A DNA stretch of 43,376 bases, taken from assembly GCA_013813135.1 (NCBI GenBank), contig JACCSF010000088.1, forward strand, positions 1 to 43,376, written 5' to 3'. This document shows, in pieces, positions 15,464 through 22,038 of the stretch. Position numbers and translations under genes: made by a program. The DNA is from Thermoleophilaceae bacterium. GTDB lineage: Bacteria > Actinomycetota > Thermoleophilia > Solirubrobacterales > Thermoleophilaceae. Under the pieces are notes generated by a model. It searched no databases, was not told the origin of the DNA, and saw nothing but the letters and a program-made list of their open reading frames with translations. The stretch's first letter is position 1, and every line of letters begins with the position of its first letter.

Positions 15464-15838
15464 TTGCGCCGCCAGCGTCACGAGGTCGGGTCCTTGAGCT
15501 CGCTCAGCGACCGCACCATGACGGAGCCCGTCGCCTGGGGTCCGGGCTGCCTGGCGTGGTCCTTCATGTCTGGGCCTGACCTGACCGTAAAGAGCGAGCG
15601 GATGATGCCGCCAGCCAGCGAGGAACTGCACGTGCACGACCGGGCACGGCAGTTCTTCTTCGTCTTGGCCGGGCATGCGCGCCTGACGTTCGGCGGCCGG
15701 GCGGTCGAGCTGGTCGAGCAGCAGGGGCTCGAGGTGCCCCCCGGCACGCCGCACCGGATCGAGGCCGTTGGCTCAGCGACCCTAGATTTTCTGGTCGTCT
15801 CGGCGCCTGCGGCCGACAACGATCGGCGGTCCGCGTGA
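15464..15838 (+). CDS. Cupin-domain protein
   Basis: Small single-domain cupin. The first cupin motif is seen as ELHVHDRARQFFFVLAGHA, with metal-binding-type residues H-x-H and a downstream Glu/Gln position; the second is VPPGTPHRIEAVG. This is the usual Cupin_2 layout, often a metal-dependent dioxygenase/isomerase or a small-molecule sensor. The start is uncertain: ATG 15464 gives 124 residues, TTG 15494 and ATG 15518 are alternatives. Its stop overlaps the GTG of the next gene (GTGA at 15835-15838), so it is coupled to the beta-hydroxyacid-dehydrogenase gene and may act on the same small acid. Confidence 0.75.
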   Translation: MRRQRHEVGSLSSLSDRTMTEPVAWGPGCLAWSFMSGPDLTVKSERMMPPASEELHVHDRARQFFFVLAGHARLTFGGRAVELVEQQGLEVPPGTPHRIEAVGSATLDFLVVSAPAADNDRRSA

Positions 15839-16722
15839 GCCAGGCGACGACCGTCGGCCTCATCGGTCTCGGCGCGATGGGCTCGCGCCTCGGGATGCGC
15901 CTGTGCGAGGCGGGCCACGAGCTCGTCATTTGGAATCGGACCCCGGGCAAACTCGAGCCACTCCTCGCCGCCGGCGGCCGGGCGGCCGCCACGCCGGGCG
16001 ACGCGGCACGGGCGGCGCAGGTGACGATCACCATGCTCAGCGACGCAAGCGCGTTGGAGGCCGTCATCGAGGGGCCACAGGGCCTGGCGGCCGGCCTGCG
16101 GCCCGACGCGGTGCTGATCGACATGTCGACGATCGGCCCCGCCGCCGCCACGTGGCTTCGGTCGGCTGTGCCGAATGGCGTCGGCGTCCTCGACGCCCCC
16201 GTGCTCGGGAGCGTCGCCGAGGCGCAGGCGGGAACGCTGCGGATCCTCGTCGGCGGTCCCCCAGATCTCGTGGAGGCTTGGCGGCCGCTCCTCGAGGTGC
16301 TCGGTGTGCCGGTGCACCTAGGACCAGCCGGAGCGGGAGCGGCCGCCAAGCTGGTCGTCAACGCCTCGCTCTTCGGGGTGCTCGGCGTGCTCGCCGAGGC
16401 CGTGGCCCTTGCCGACAGCCTCGGCCTGTCTCGTAAGGCGACGTTCGAGAGCCTGTCGCTGACGCCCCTCGCCGAACAGGCGTCACGGCGCCGCCGGGTC
16501 ATCGAGACCGACCCGCCGAAGACGCGGTTCGCGCTGTCGCTCGCCCGCAAGGACGCCGAGCTCGTCGCTCAGGCCGCGGCGGCGGTGGGCTTGGACCTTC
16601 GCCTTGCGCGCGCCGCCGGCACGTGGCTGGCCGACGCCGAGCGCGGCGGTCACGGAGGGGATGACTACACCATGCTGCTGCGCTGGATCATCGCGGCGCA
16701 GAGGAACCCTCCCGCTCAATGA
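15835..16722 (+). CDS. NAD(P)-dependent beta-hydroxyacid dehydrogenase (6PGDH/HIBADH family)
   Basis: 295-residue oxidoreductase of the 3-hydroxyisobutyrate / tartronate-semialdehyde / imine reductase superfamily. The N-terminal Rossmann motif is VGLIGLGAMGSRLGMRL, with NRTPGK after the second strand (Arg suits NADP). The substrate motif DAPVLGSVAEAQAGTLRILV replaces the usual DAPVSGG. The catalytic-Lys helix is GAGAAAKLVVNASLFG. The C-terminal helical dimerisation domain is complete. It oxidises a beta-hydroxy acid or reduces the corresponding semialdehyde. Translationally coupled to the cupin gene before it. The substrate cannot be told. Confidence 0.88.
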   Translation: MSQATTVGLIGLGAMGSRLGMRLCEAGHELVIWNRTPGKLEPLLAAGGRAAATPGDAARAAQVTITMLSDASALEAVIEGPQGLAAGLRPDAVLIDMSTIGPAAATWLRSAVPNGVGVLDAPVLGSVAEAQAGTLRILVGGPPDLVEAWRPLLEVLGVPVHLGPAGAGAAAKLVVNASLFGVLGVLAEAVALADSLGLSRKATFESLSLTPLAEQASRRRRVIETDPPKTRFALSLARKDAELVAQAAAAVGLDLRLARAAGTWLADAERGGHGGDDYTMLLRWIIAAQRNPPAQ

Positions 16723-16778
16723 CCTTGTTTGATCACGCACCGTGAGCGACCGTGCTGCACGAGCGCCCCGAAGCCCGC

Positions 16779-17045
16779 ATGAGCGATCGCTACGAGATGA
16801 TTGGCCAGGGCTATGCGGCGACGCGCCGCGAGGACCGACGGATCGCCCACCGGATCTACGAAGCACTCGGCGACGCGAGCAGCGTCGTCAACGTCGGCGC
16901 GGGCACTGGTTCCTACGAGCCAGCCGACCGCTACGTCATCGCCATCGAGCCCAGCGATGTGATGGCCGCGCAGCGCCGGCCCCACCGCGTCCCGGCAATT
17001 CGCGCCGCGGCGGACGACCTGCCTTTGCGCGACCCCATGACGCCT
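16779..17045 (+). pseudogene. Methyltransferase N-terminal fragment
   Basis: ATG 16779 opens MSDRYEMIGQGYAATRREDR, then IAHRIYEALGDASSVVNVGA and GTGSYEPADRYVIAIEPSDV, i.e. the SAM-binding glycine motif VNVGAGTGSYEP and acidic motif IAIEPS of a class I methyltransferase, followed by PAIRAAADDLPLRD. Beyond about 17045 no single frame continues the fold. Pieces resembling WRPDLEV occur in another frame near 17075, so several indels or a deletion broke the gene. A different methyltransferase's 3' part follows at 17205. A stop in this frame is reached at 17150. Confidence 0.6.
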
Positions 17046-17163
17046 CCCTGTCGTCTTTGCTCGCCGGTGGCGGCCGGACCTCGAGGTGCCAGACGCCAGG
17101 TGCAGCCACCGCAAGCGGGTAATAGGGGATCTGTGCTAGAACGACCATAGCGCGCAGGTTCTC

Positions 17164-17799
17164 GTGAGCGCGCCGCTAACCAACTCCCCGTGTTCAACAA
17201 CATTTGCCGCGCTCGATCCTGCGGCCGATGTCGTGGAGGTCGCTCGCTCTCGCGTCCCCGGTGGAGACATCCGTGTCGGCTCGGCCGAGGCTCTTCCCTT
17301 CGCCGACGGGGAATTTGATGCCGTCCTGGCCCAGCTCGTCGTCAACCTTGTCGACGATCCGCGGGCGGCGGTCCGGGAGATGGCGCGAGTAGCAAGGTCT
17401 GGAGCCGTGGTCGCTGGCAGCTTCTGGGATGACGAGGAGATGCCACTGCTGCGCTCGTTCTGGAACGCGGCGCGCTTCGCCGCCCCGGCCGAGCTGGCAG
17501 AGGTCAGCCAGCAGGCCCGGGTTGGTCTGGCCGAAGTAGCCGTCCTGTGTCGATGGTGGGAAGGAGCGGGCCTACGCGAGATCGAGCTCGACAAGTTCGA
17601 AGTCCATGCAGACTACGACGGCTTCGATGACCTCTTCTTCTCGTTCGAGGCCGGCATGGGCGAGTCGGGTGCGCTTTATGTGTCCTTGGACGAGAAACAG
17701 AGGGCGGCCCTGCGATCCGAAGCTCATCGGCTCCTCGGCTCACCGGATGGCCCGTTCCGCCTAACCGCCGGCGCCTGGACAGTGCGCGGCGAGCGCTAG
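17164..17799 (+). pseudogene. Methyltransferase lacking its SAM-binding N-terminus
   Basis: From about 17210 the frame reads AALDPAADVVEVARSRVPGG, then DIRVGSAEALPFADGEFDAV, LAQLVVNLVDDPRAAVREMA and RVARSGAVVAGSFWD: motifs II-III and the post-motif of a Methyltransf_11/25 enzyme, and a full C-terminal half to 17799. The preceding glycine-rich motif I is missing. The first ~15 residues from GTG 17164 (SAPLTNSPCSTTF) do not belong to the fold. It is not the continuation of the fragment at 16779, because the residue order overlaps. Probably a second gene truncated at 5' and brought against the first by deletion; it may be transcribed but should not bind SAM. Confidence 0.6.
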
Positions 17800-17868
17800 C
17801 CAGTCAGTCGCCACCTGGCTCGACCGGCAGCCCGCGGCGCTCCATGCTGAAAGCCGCAACCGCCCAGA

Positions 17869-18159
17869 TCACGAAGCCTCGATGATTCGCAGGTCACGCT
17901 CTGCGCCGTCTCCGAGCGCTCGAAGTGCTCGTTGATACGCGGGGCTCTCGTATGCGGCGACAGCGTCTTCGACACTGTCGAACTCAATTAGGACTGTGCG
18001 CTCCAGAACGCCGGCCTCGAACGCCCTTGCGGGCATCCCCCGTGCCAGGAAATGACCTCCCGACTCACGCATGGCCGGGCCAGCGAGATCGATGTACTCG
18101 GTGAGCTTCTTCGGATCGCGGATTGCACGAAACGTGTTGATCCAGTACGCCTTGGCCAC
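17869..18159 (-). CDS. DUF1330-family small protein
   Basis: 96 residues from the GTG at 18159, which has AAAGGA seven bases upstream. The sequence AKAYWINTFRAIRDPKKLTE, YIDLAGPAMRESGGHFLARG and VLIEFDSVEDAVAAYESPAY has the DUF1330 dimeric alpha-beta barrel pattern. Its function in the family is undefined. It is divergent from the isochorismatase-like gene; operator copy F lies between them, 92 bp upstream of this start, and could serve both. Confidence 0.82.
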   Translation of the reverse strand: MAKAYWINTFRAIRDPKKLTEYIDLAGPAMRESGGHFLARGMPARAFEAGVLERTVLIEFDSVEDAVAAYESPAYQRALRALGDGAERDLRIIEAS

Positions 18160-18250
18160 ATCATCCTTTCTAGTCGCTAGCGAGTTAAGCGGGCCATCGC
18201 GCGACAATGGAACCAGACTCCTTGGCAAGCGGCGGCGGTCCACGCGGACA

Positions 18251-18276
18251 AATATTAGATTGAGTACTCTAATTCG
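18251..18276. promoter_or_regulatory. Operator copy F of the inverted repeat
   Basis: AATATTAGA, spacer ttgagtac, then TCTAATTCG. The inner TAGA-N8-TCTA and the left arm fit; the right arm departs at its last bases. It lies between divergent genes with starts at 18159 and 18325. Confidence 0.55.
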
Positions 18277-18324
18277 CTGGGCGCGCCGCGCCCGGCGACG
18301 CCTGAACGAGAAAGGAGCCAAAAC

Positions 18325-18819
18325 GTGGGGGTCCGCACTCACGAGGAAACCGAGTGGCAGAGACGAGGCTGGCCACTGATTTTCGTTCGCCATGACTCCG
18401 TGGAAGCCGGCTCTCCGCTTCGGCCGGAGCTGCCCGGAAACGCGTTCAAGCCCGAACTGGACGGTGTCGAGCCCGATCTGCTCGTTGTCAAGCGGACGAA
18501 CTCCTCGTTCTACGGGAAGCCGGACCTGAAGGAGTGGCTCGACAGTCGAGGTCTGCATACGCTCGTGCTCTGCGGGATCAGCACCAATCACTGCGTCGAG
18601 ACGGCGGCACGGATGGGCTCGAACCTGGGCTACGACATACGCTTCGTCCTCGACGCCACCCACGCCTTCGAGCGCACCGGGCCGGACGGGCGGACTCTCA
18701 CTGCCGACGAGCTCGCCCAGGCCACGGCCACCAGCCCGCACGGGGAGTTCGCCCAGATCGTGAGCACGGGTGATCTCCTCGACGCCTCCGGGAGCGGCGC
18801 GGTTTGGCGCGGACGATGA
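18325..18819 (+). CDS. Isochorismatase-family hydrolase, N-terminally truncated
   Basis: The GTG at 18325 has a strong AAAGGAG eight bases upstream. The protein (164 residues) contains PLIFVRHDSVEAGSPLRPEL, VVKRTNSSFYGKPDLKEWLD (catalytic-type Lys) and LHTLVLCGISTNHCVETAAR with the cis-peptide and catalytic Cys motif TNHCVETAARMG, then FVLDATHAFE. This is the cysteine-hydrolase fold (isochorismatase/nicotinamidase). The first strand with the catalytic Asp (usually LLVIDxQ) and the following segment, about 30-40 residues, are missing: the start leads straight into the second strand. A deletion that kept the ribosome binding site and first codons is likely, so activity is doubtful. Operator copy F is 49 bp upstream. 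Confidence 0.7.
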   Translation: MGVRTHEETEWQRRGWPLIFVRHDSVEAGSPLRPELPGNAFKPELDGVEPDLLVVKRTNSSFYGKPDLKEWLDSRGLHTLVLCGISTNHCVETAARMGSNLGYDIRFVLDATHAFERTGPDGRTLTADELAQATATSPHGEFAQIVSTGDLLDASGSGAVWRGR

Positions 18820-18994
18820 ACGCACGCTGACAATGAGCAAGTGCGCTTCAACGCTCCCATCGCGCGCACTCGCTCATGCATGAGCGCTACCCCGACCAAA
18901 CCCGACCCCCATCCTCCTGAGCATGAGGCCAGCTACGTGACGGCCCGGTCCGAGGGGCCGCGGTGGGTGCGGATCGCGTCGAGCTCGCCCTACA

Positions 18995-19453
18995 ATGAGT
19001 GAGCTGCCGCTGCTGGCGGCTGCTCATCGGATCCTCTACGACGCGAACTGCGGTTTCTGCCGCTGGTCGCTCGGGTGGGTGCTGCGCTGCGATGGTGCAC
19101 GGCGTCTGCGGCCGGTTGCCCTCCAGGAGGCCGAGGCTGAGTGGCTGCTTGCCGGCATGAGCGAGTCGGAGCGGATGGCCGCCTGGCATCTCGTCGACCC
19201 TGGTGGCAGCGTGCACTCCGCCGGGCGTGCCGTGCCGCCGCTGCTCGCCCTACTACTGCCTGGCGCAATGCCTGCGGGCCTGGCTCGCCGGCTGCAGGGG
19301 CCGATCGACCGCGCCTATGGATGGGTAGCCGGAAATCGCGGCGCGCTTGGGCAGCGGCTTCGCCATCAGGCACTCGCTCGCGCCGACGAGCTCATCGCCG
19401 CGCGCCGACTTCAGCGTCCACCGAGAAAACGGGGTCAGCCTCCCATCCGCTAG
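18995..19453 (+). CDS. DUF393 (DCC family) thiol-disulfide protein
   Basis: 152 residues from ATG 18995. The N-terminus holds the family signature ILYDANCGFCRWSLGW, i.e. D-x-x-C-x-x-C, characteristic of DCC/DUF393 proteins with a thioredoxin-like fold. LRPVALQEAEAEWLL and a hydrophobic stretch around residues 78-90 follow, then a basic C-terminus. Presumed thiol-disulfide oxidoreductase; the partner is unknown. No operon partner is evident, and no regulatory repeat precedes it. Confidence 0.85.
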   Translation: MSELPLLAAAHRILYDANCGFCRWSLGWVLRCDGARRLRPVALQEAEAEWLLAGMSESERMAAWHLVDPGGSVHSAGRAVPPLLALLLPGAMPAGLARRLQGPIDRAYGWVAGNRGALGQRLRHQALARADELIAARRLQRPPRKRGQPPIR

Positions 19454-19641
19454 ACAGCGCACCACGGGCGCAGCCCCTTGGCCGGCTCTCTATGAGGGTC
19501 CCGAGGATCGTCCGCCGCCGGGGCCATGCGTACGCACCGACAGTCAACTCTCTACCACGAGCCCGCCGCCTACGACAAGGGAGCTGAGGTCCGGCAGGAA
19601 GGCAGCCCTCAGAGTGCCCTCGGTCCGCAAGACCGCGACTC

Positions 19642-20108
19642 CTAACGAGGGTCGAGGATCACAATCGGGATCTTCCGGCCCTTTGCGTTGCGCTGGAAGA
19701 AGAAGTCATATCCGGGATAGAACGCGACGAACTTCGGCCAGAGCCGATCGCGCTCCTCATCGGTTGCGACGCGAGCGCGAACGTCGCGAATCACGGAGCC
19801 GATCTGAAATCGCAGCGTCCGGGTTGGCCTTGACGTTGTGGAACCACGCGGGATGCGTTGGCTGACCACCCTTCGACGCCATCACAGCGACGACGTCGCC
19901 GTTCTCGTGGTACAAGTGCGCTCCTGGCGCCCGTGTGGTCGAGCAGGAGGATCCGCGCCGAGGACCAGCCGGGAAGGTGCCCGCCGAGCTTGCCGCCGGT
20001 GCGCCGGTAAAGAGCCACATGGATCTTCGTCGAGCGCCGGCCGAGGTAAAGGCCGTGCTTGTTGGCGAACTGAGAGCTCGAGGCCGCGATCCGCGCGAGC
20101 AAGGGCAT
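19642..20108 (-). pseudogene. Ddn-like deazaflavin (F420)-dependent reductase, multiply frameshifted
   Basis: From ATG 20108: MPLLARIAASSSQFANKHGL, then RRTGGKLGGHLPGWSSARIL and LLDHTG. A frame change near 19930 leads to LYHENGDVVAVMASKGGQPT and HPAWFHNVKANPDA. A second change near 19810 leads to IGSVIRDVRARVATDEERDR, LWPKFVAFYPGYDFFFQRNA and PIVILDPR. In order these are the whole deazaflavin-dependent nitroreductase fold (K-x-x-x-HPxWFxNLxAxPD motif). Two indels break an otherwise complete gene of about 155 codons. An upstream pair of 18-bp repeats (20169-20203) probably belongs to its promoter. Confidence 0.7.
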
Positions 20109-20168
20109 GCCGCTACTCGAATGTCACGCGACGCCGCCACTGATCACAGAGATTCTCTGCACGGAGAG

Positions 20169-20203
20169 GATCATACGTTCCAATTAGATCATACGTTCCA
20201 ATT
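20169..20203. repeat. Two direct repeats of GATCATACGTTCCAATT, period 18
   Basis: Two identical 17-bp copies at 20169-20185 and 20187-20203, so with an 18-bp period. They lie 61-95 bp upstream of the Ddn-like gene start (20108, minus strand). Read on the minus strand each copy is AATTGGAACGTATGATC. An operator for an unidentified regulator is likely. Confidence 0.6.
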
Positions 20204-20220
20204 GGGTCTGTCTTGATCGG

Positions 20221-20856
20221 CTAGGGCCGAGAGGATTCGCGGGACTTTTGGAGGGCGACCGAGTTCTGCATTTGCAGGGCTTTCTCATGCGTGGAGCCAA
20301 GAGGCGAGCCGACTGCGACGCCGCCTTGCTTATGCCGTGCTGACGGCGCCAAGGATTGCATCGCCGCGTGGCGCATGCGGGCCGTCTTGCTGTCCGGCTC
20401 GTCAGTGTTCAGCCCGTAGGCCGCAAGCTCGGGCAACGTGACGACTTCGCCGAACCCTGCCCAGTGGCCGTTGGTGATCTGCCGCAGGTGGACCCAGACG
20501 CGGTGGGCCTCGACCATCGTGTTCTCGCTGCCCTCCGCGGCCAGAACCGCCGCGGTGACGCGCTTGACGAGCGTCTCGCGGCCGCGTTCCGCAAGCGGAC
20601 CGAATACTCCCGGCGCGCCTTCGGGGATCGTGACGGTTACGCGGTAGATCGGCTTCGGGTTGATCTGGCCGCCGACGAACACGTCCTGCTCGTTGACGAA
20701 GCACCAGGAAAGCGCCTGCATGTGCGCGACATCCCCGAAGCGGGCGAGGGGCGCGGCCTCGACCTCGAGCGCGATCGTCGACAGCTCGCCGGCGAGTCGC
20801 TGCTTCGTGGCGTCGTCCAACGCCCCTTTTGTGGTTGTGAGTTCGATCATCGGCAC
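20221..20856 (-). CDS. Tautomerase-superfamily protein with N-terminal proline
   Basis: Start at GTG 20856, preceded by GGAGG at the proper distance, so that the mature chain begins Met-Pro-Met-Ile-Glu-Leu. Pro as residue 2 is the catalytic base (Pro1) of 4-oxalocrotonate-tautomerase-like enzymes. The rest fits a long, two-unit tautomerase: LDDATKQRLAGELSTIALEV, WCFVNEQDVFVGGQINPKPI, YRVTVTIPEGAPGVFGPLAE, VKRVTAAVLAAEGSENTMVE, AHRVWVHLRQITNGHWAGFG. The last ~55 residues are low-complexity and unlike the family. It is divergent from a TetR gene, separated by a 16-bp palindrome, so it is probably that regulator's target. Confidence 0.78.
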   Translation of the reverse strand: MPMIELTTTKGALDDATKQRLAGELSTIALEVEAAPLARFGDVAHMQALSWCFVNEQDVFVGGQINPKPIYRVTVTIPEGAPGVFGPLAERGRETLVKRVTAAVLAAEGSENTMVEAHRVWVHLRQITNGHWAGFGEVVTLPELAAYGLNTDEPDSKTARMRHAAMQSLAPSARHKQGGVAVGSPLGSTHEKALQMQNSVALQKSRESSRP

Positions 20857-20931
20857 GACAGGACCTCCGGTGATGGTGTGTTCGTCAATCGTGAGCCACC
20901 GCGGCTCGCTCAGCCGGCCAATAAGATAACA

Positions 20932-20947
20932 TACACGCATGCATGTA
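20932..20947. promoter_or_regulatory. Palindrome, probable TetR operator
   Basis: TACACGCATGCATGTA is an inverted repeat with one mismatched pair; the symmetry continues weakly to ACA...GGT. It lies in the short gap between the divergent tautomerase (start 20856) and TetR (start 20939) genes and covers the annotated ATG of the latter. Confidence 0.55.
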
Positions 20948-21610
20948 GGTACTTCCCATGAGGCAGGAGTTCAGCCGACGACGACCGGATCCGCCGCGCG
21001 CCGCCGCTCAACGCAGGCCGACCGAAGCGCGCGTTCGCGCAGCGCTTTGCTCGAGTCGGCCGCGAGGGGGCTCTCCCGCTATGGCTACGGCAACCTCATC
21101 CTCGAGCGGGTGGCGAGCGAGGCCGGCTACACCCGCGGAGCGCTCTATCACCAGTTCAAGGACAAGGAGGACCTCGCCCTGGCGGTGATCGATTGGGTCG
21201 ACGAGACATGGAGAGAGGAGGTCGGCCCGCTCGTCGACCGAGAGCCCGATCCCGTCGTCGCGCTGATCGCCCTGGCGCGCGGTCACGCCGTCTTCTGCCG
21301 GCGAGACGTCGCCCGCGTGGCGATGGCGCTGAGGCTCGAGTTCAGCGGTCAGGATCACCCTGTCGGGCGTCACCTCAGGCGGGTCTCCGAAAGCCTCGTC
21401 AAGCGCTGCACCCGACTGATCACTGCGGGACGCAGAGCGGGGACGATTCCGGCCGGCCCACCGGCGAGGGTGATCGCGCTCGCGTTCATCGGAGCGATGG
21501 AAGGCGCGGTACTCGAGCTCGCCGGACAGGCGCCGCACGATGAGCTGCTCGCGGCGCGAGCGGCCGCCGGCGCGCTCGGGATCGATCCAGACCAGCCCTC
21601 CATCGCATGA
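20939..21610 (+). CDS. TetR-family regulator
   Basis: About 223 residues. After a basic N-terminal tail of about 35 residues comes the TetR helix-turn-helix: ALLESAARGLSRYGYGNLIL, ERVASEAGYTRGALYHQFKD, KEDLALAVIDWVD. The ligand domain contains IALARGHAVFCRRDVARVAM and a C-terminal helix typical of TetR_C domains. The ATG at 20939 is within the palindrome 20932-20947; no better in-frame ATG/GTG follows before the fold begins, so a leaderless or later TTG start is possible. It probably represses itself and the divergent tautomerase gene. Confidence 0.85.
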   Translation: MHVGTSHEAGVQPTTTGSAARRRSTQADRSARSRSALLESAARGLSRYGYGNLILERVASEAGYTRGALYHQFKDKEDLALAVIDWVDETWREEVGPLVDREPDPVVALIALARGHAVFCRRDVARVAMALRLEFSGQDHPVGRHLRRVSESLVKRCTRLITAGRRAGTIPAGPPARVIALAFIGAMEGAVLELAGQAPHDELLAARAAAGALGIDPDQPSIA

Positions 21611-21640
21611 GCTCCGAACAGTGCCCACACTTCCCGGCCC

Positions 21641-21805
21641 TGGCGGATCCACGAGCTCACTTGCGACTTCCGTCTCGAGGACGTGTGGCAACTGCCGGGG
21701 ACCGGCGGCCCGGGCGACTTTCCCAGGCTCGTCCAGGGCTTCGCCTCGGCAAACCCCTCGGAGGGTCCGTTTGGCGCCATGCGCATGCTGTTCGCGATTC
21801 GGTGG
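21641..21805 (+). pseudogene. DUF2867 N-terminal fragment
   Basis: One frame reads WRIHELTCDFRLEDVWQLPG, then TGGPGDFPRLVQGFASANPS and GAMRMLFAIRW, which matches the beginning of DUF2867 proteins (HE-x7-FRLEDVW-x-LPT-x-GGPDDFP). It has no start codon in frame and loses similarity after about 21805, so only a 55-codon 5' piece remains. It lies between the TetR gene and the tRNA-Ser, at the edge of the decayed region. Confidence 0.5.
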
Positions 21806-21916
21806 CTAAGTTCCCGCGGTCTCAGGCGGTATCAAGCAGCACAAGCTAGAGCGCGGAGCGGGCGATCGGTCGACAGCTTATCTCCCTGCAAACGGGCAGA
21901 AATTGCGCTCTTACAG

Positions 21917-22005
21917 CGGAGGGGGAGGGATTCGAACCCTCGGTGCGCCGAAAGACGCACAACGGTTTTCGAGACCGCCCCGTTCAACCGCTCCGGCACC
22001 CCTCC
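21917..22005 (-). tRNA. tRNA-Ser(CGA)
   Basis: Minus-strand cloverleaf: acceptor GGAGGGG pairs with CCCCTCC, the anticodon arm has loop CTCGAAA (anticodon CGA, reading UCG), there is a long variable arm (TTGTGCGTCTTTCGGCGCACC region) as required for tRNA-Ser, and a T arm GAGGG-TTCGAAT-CCCTC. The discriminator base is G at 21917. No CCA is encoded. Length 89 nt. Its 3' end faces the accessory region to the left. Confidence 0.95.
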
Positions 22006-22038
22006 GAGGCGTTGAATCCTAGAGGCGCGACGGCGAAG

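Noticed and set aside
18160..18840. Upstream extension of the DUF1330 frame to 18840 on the minus strand
   Set aside because: It is antisense of the isochorismatase-like gene; GTG 18159 has a ribosome binding site and begins the domain.
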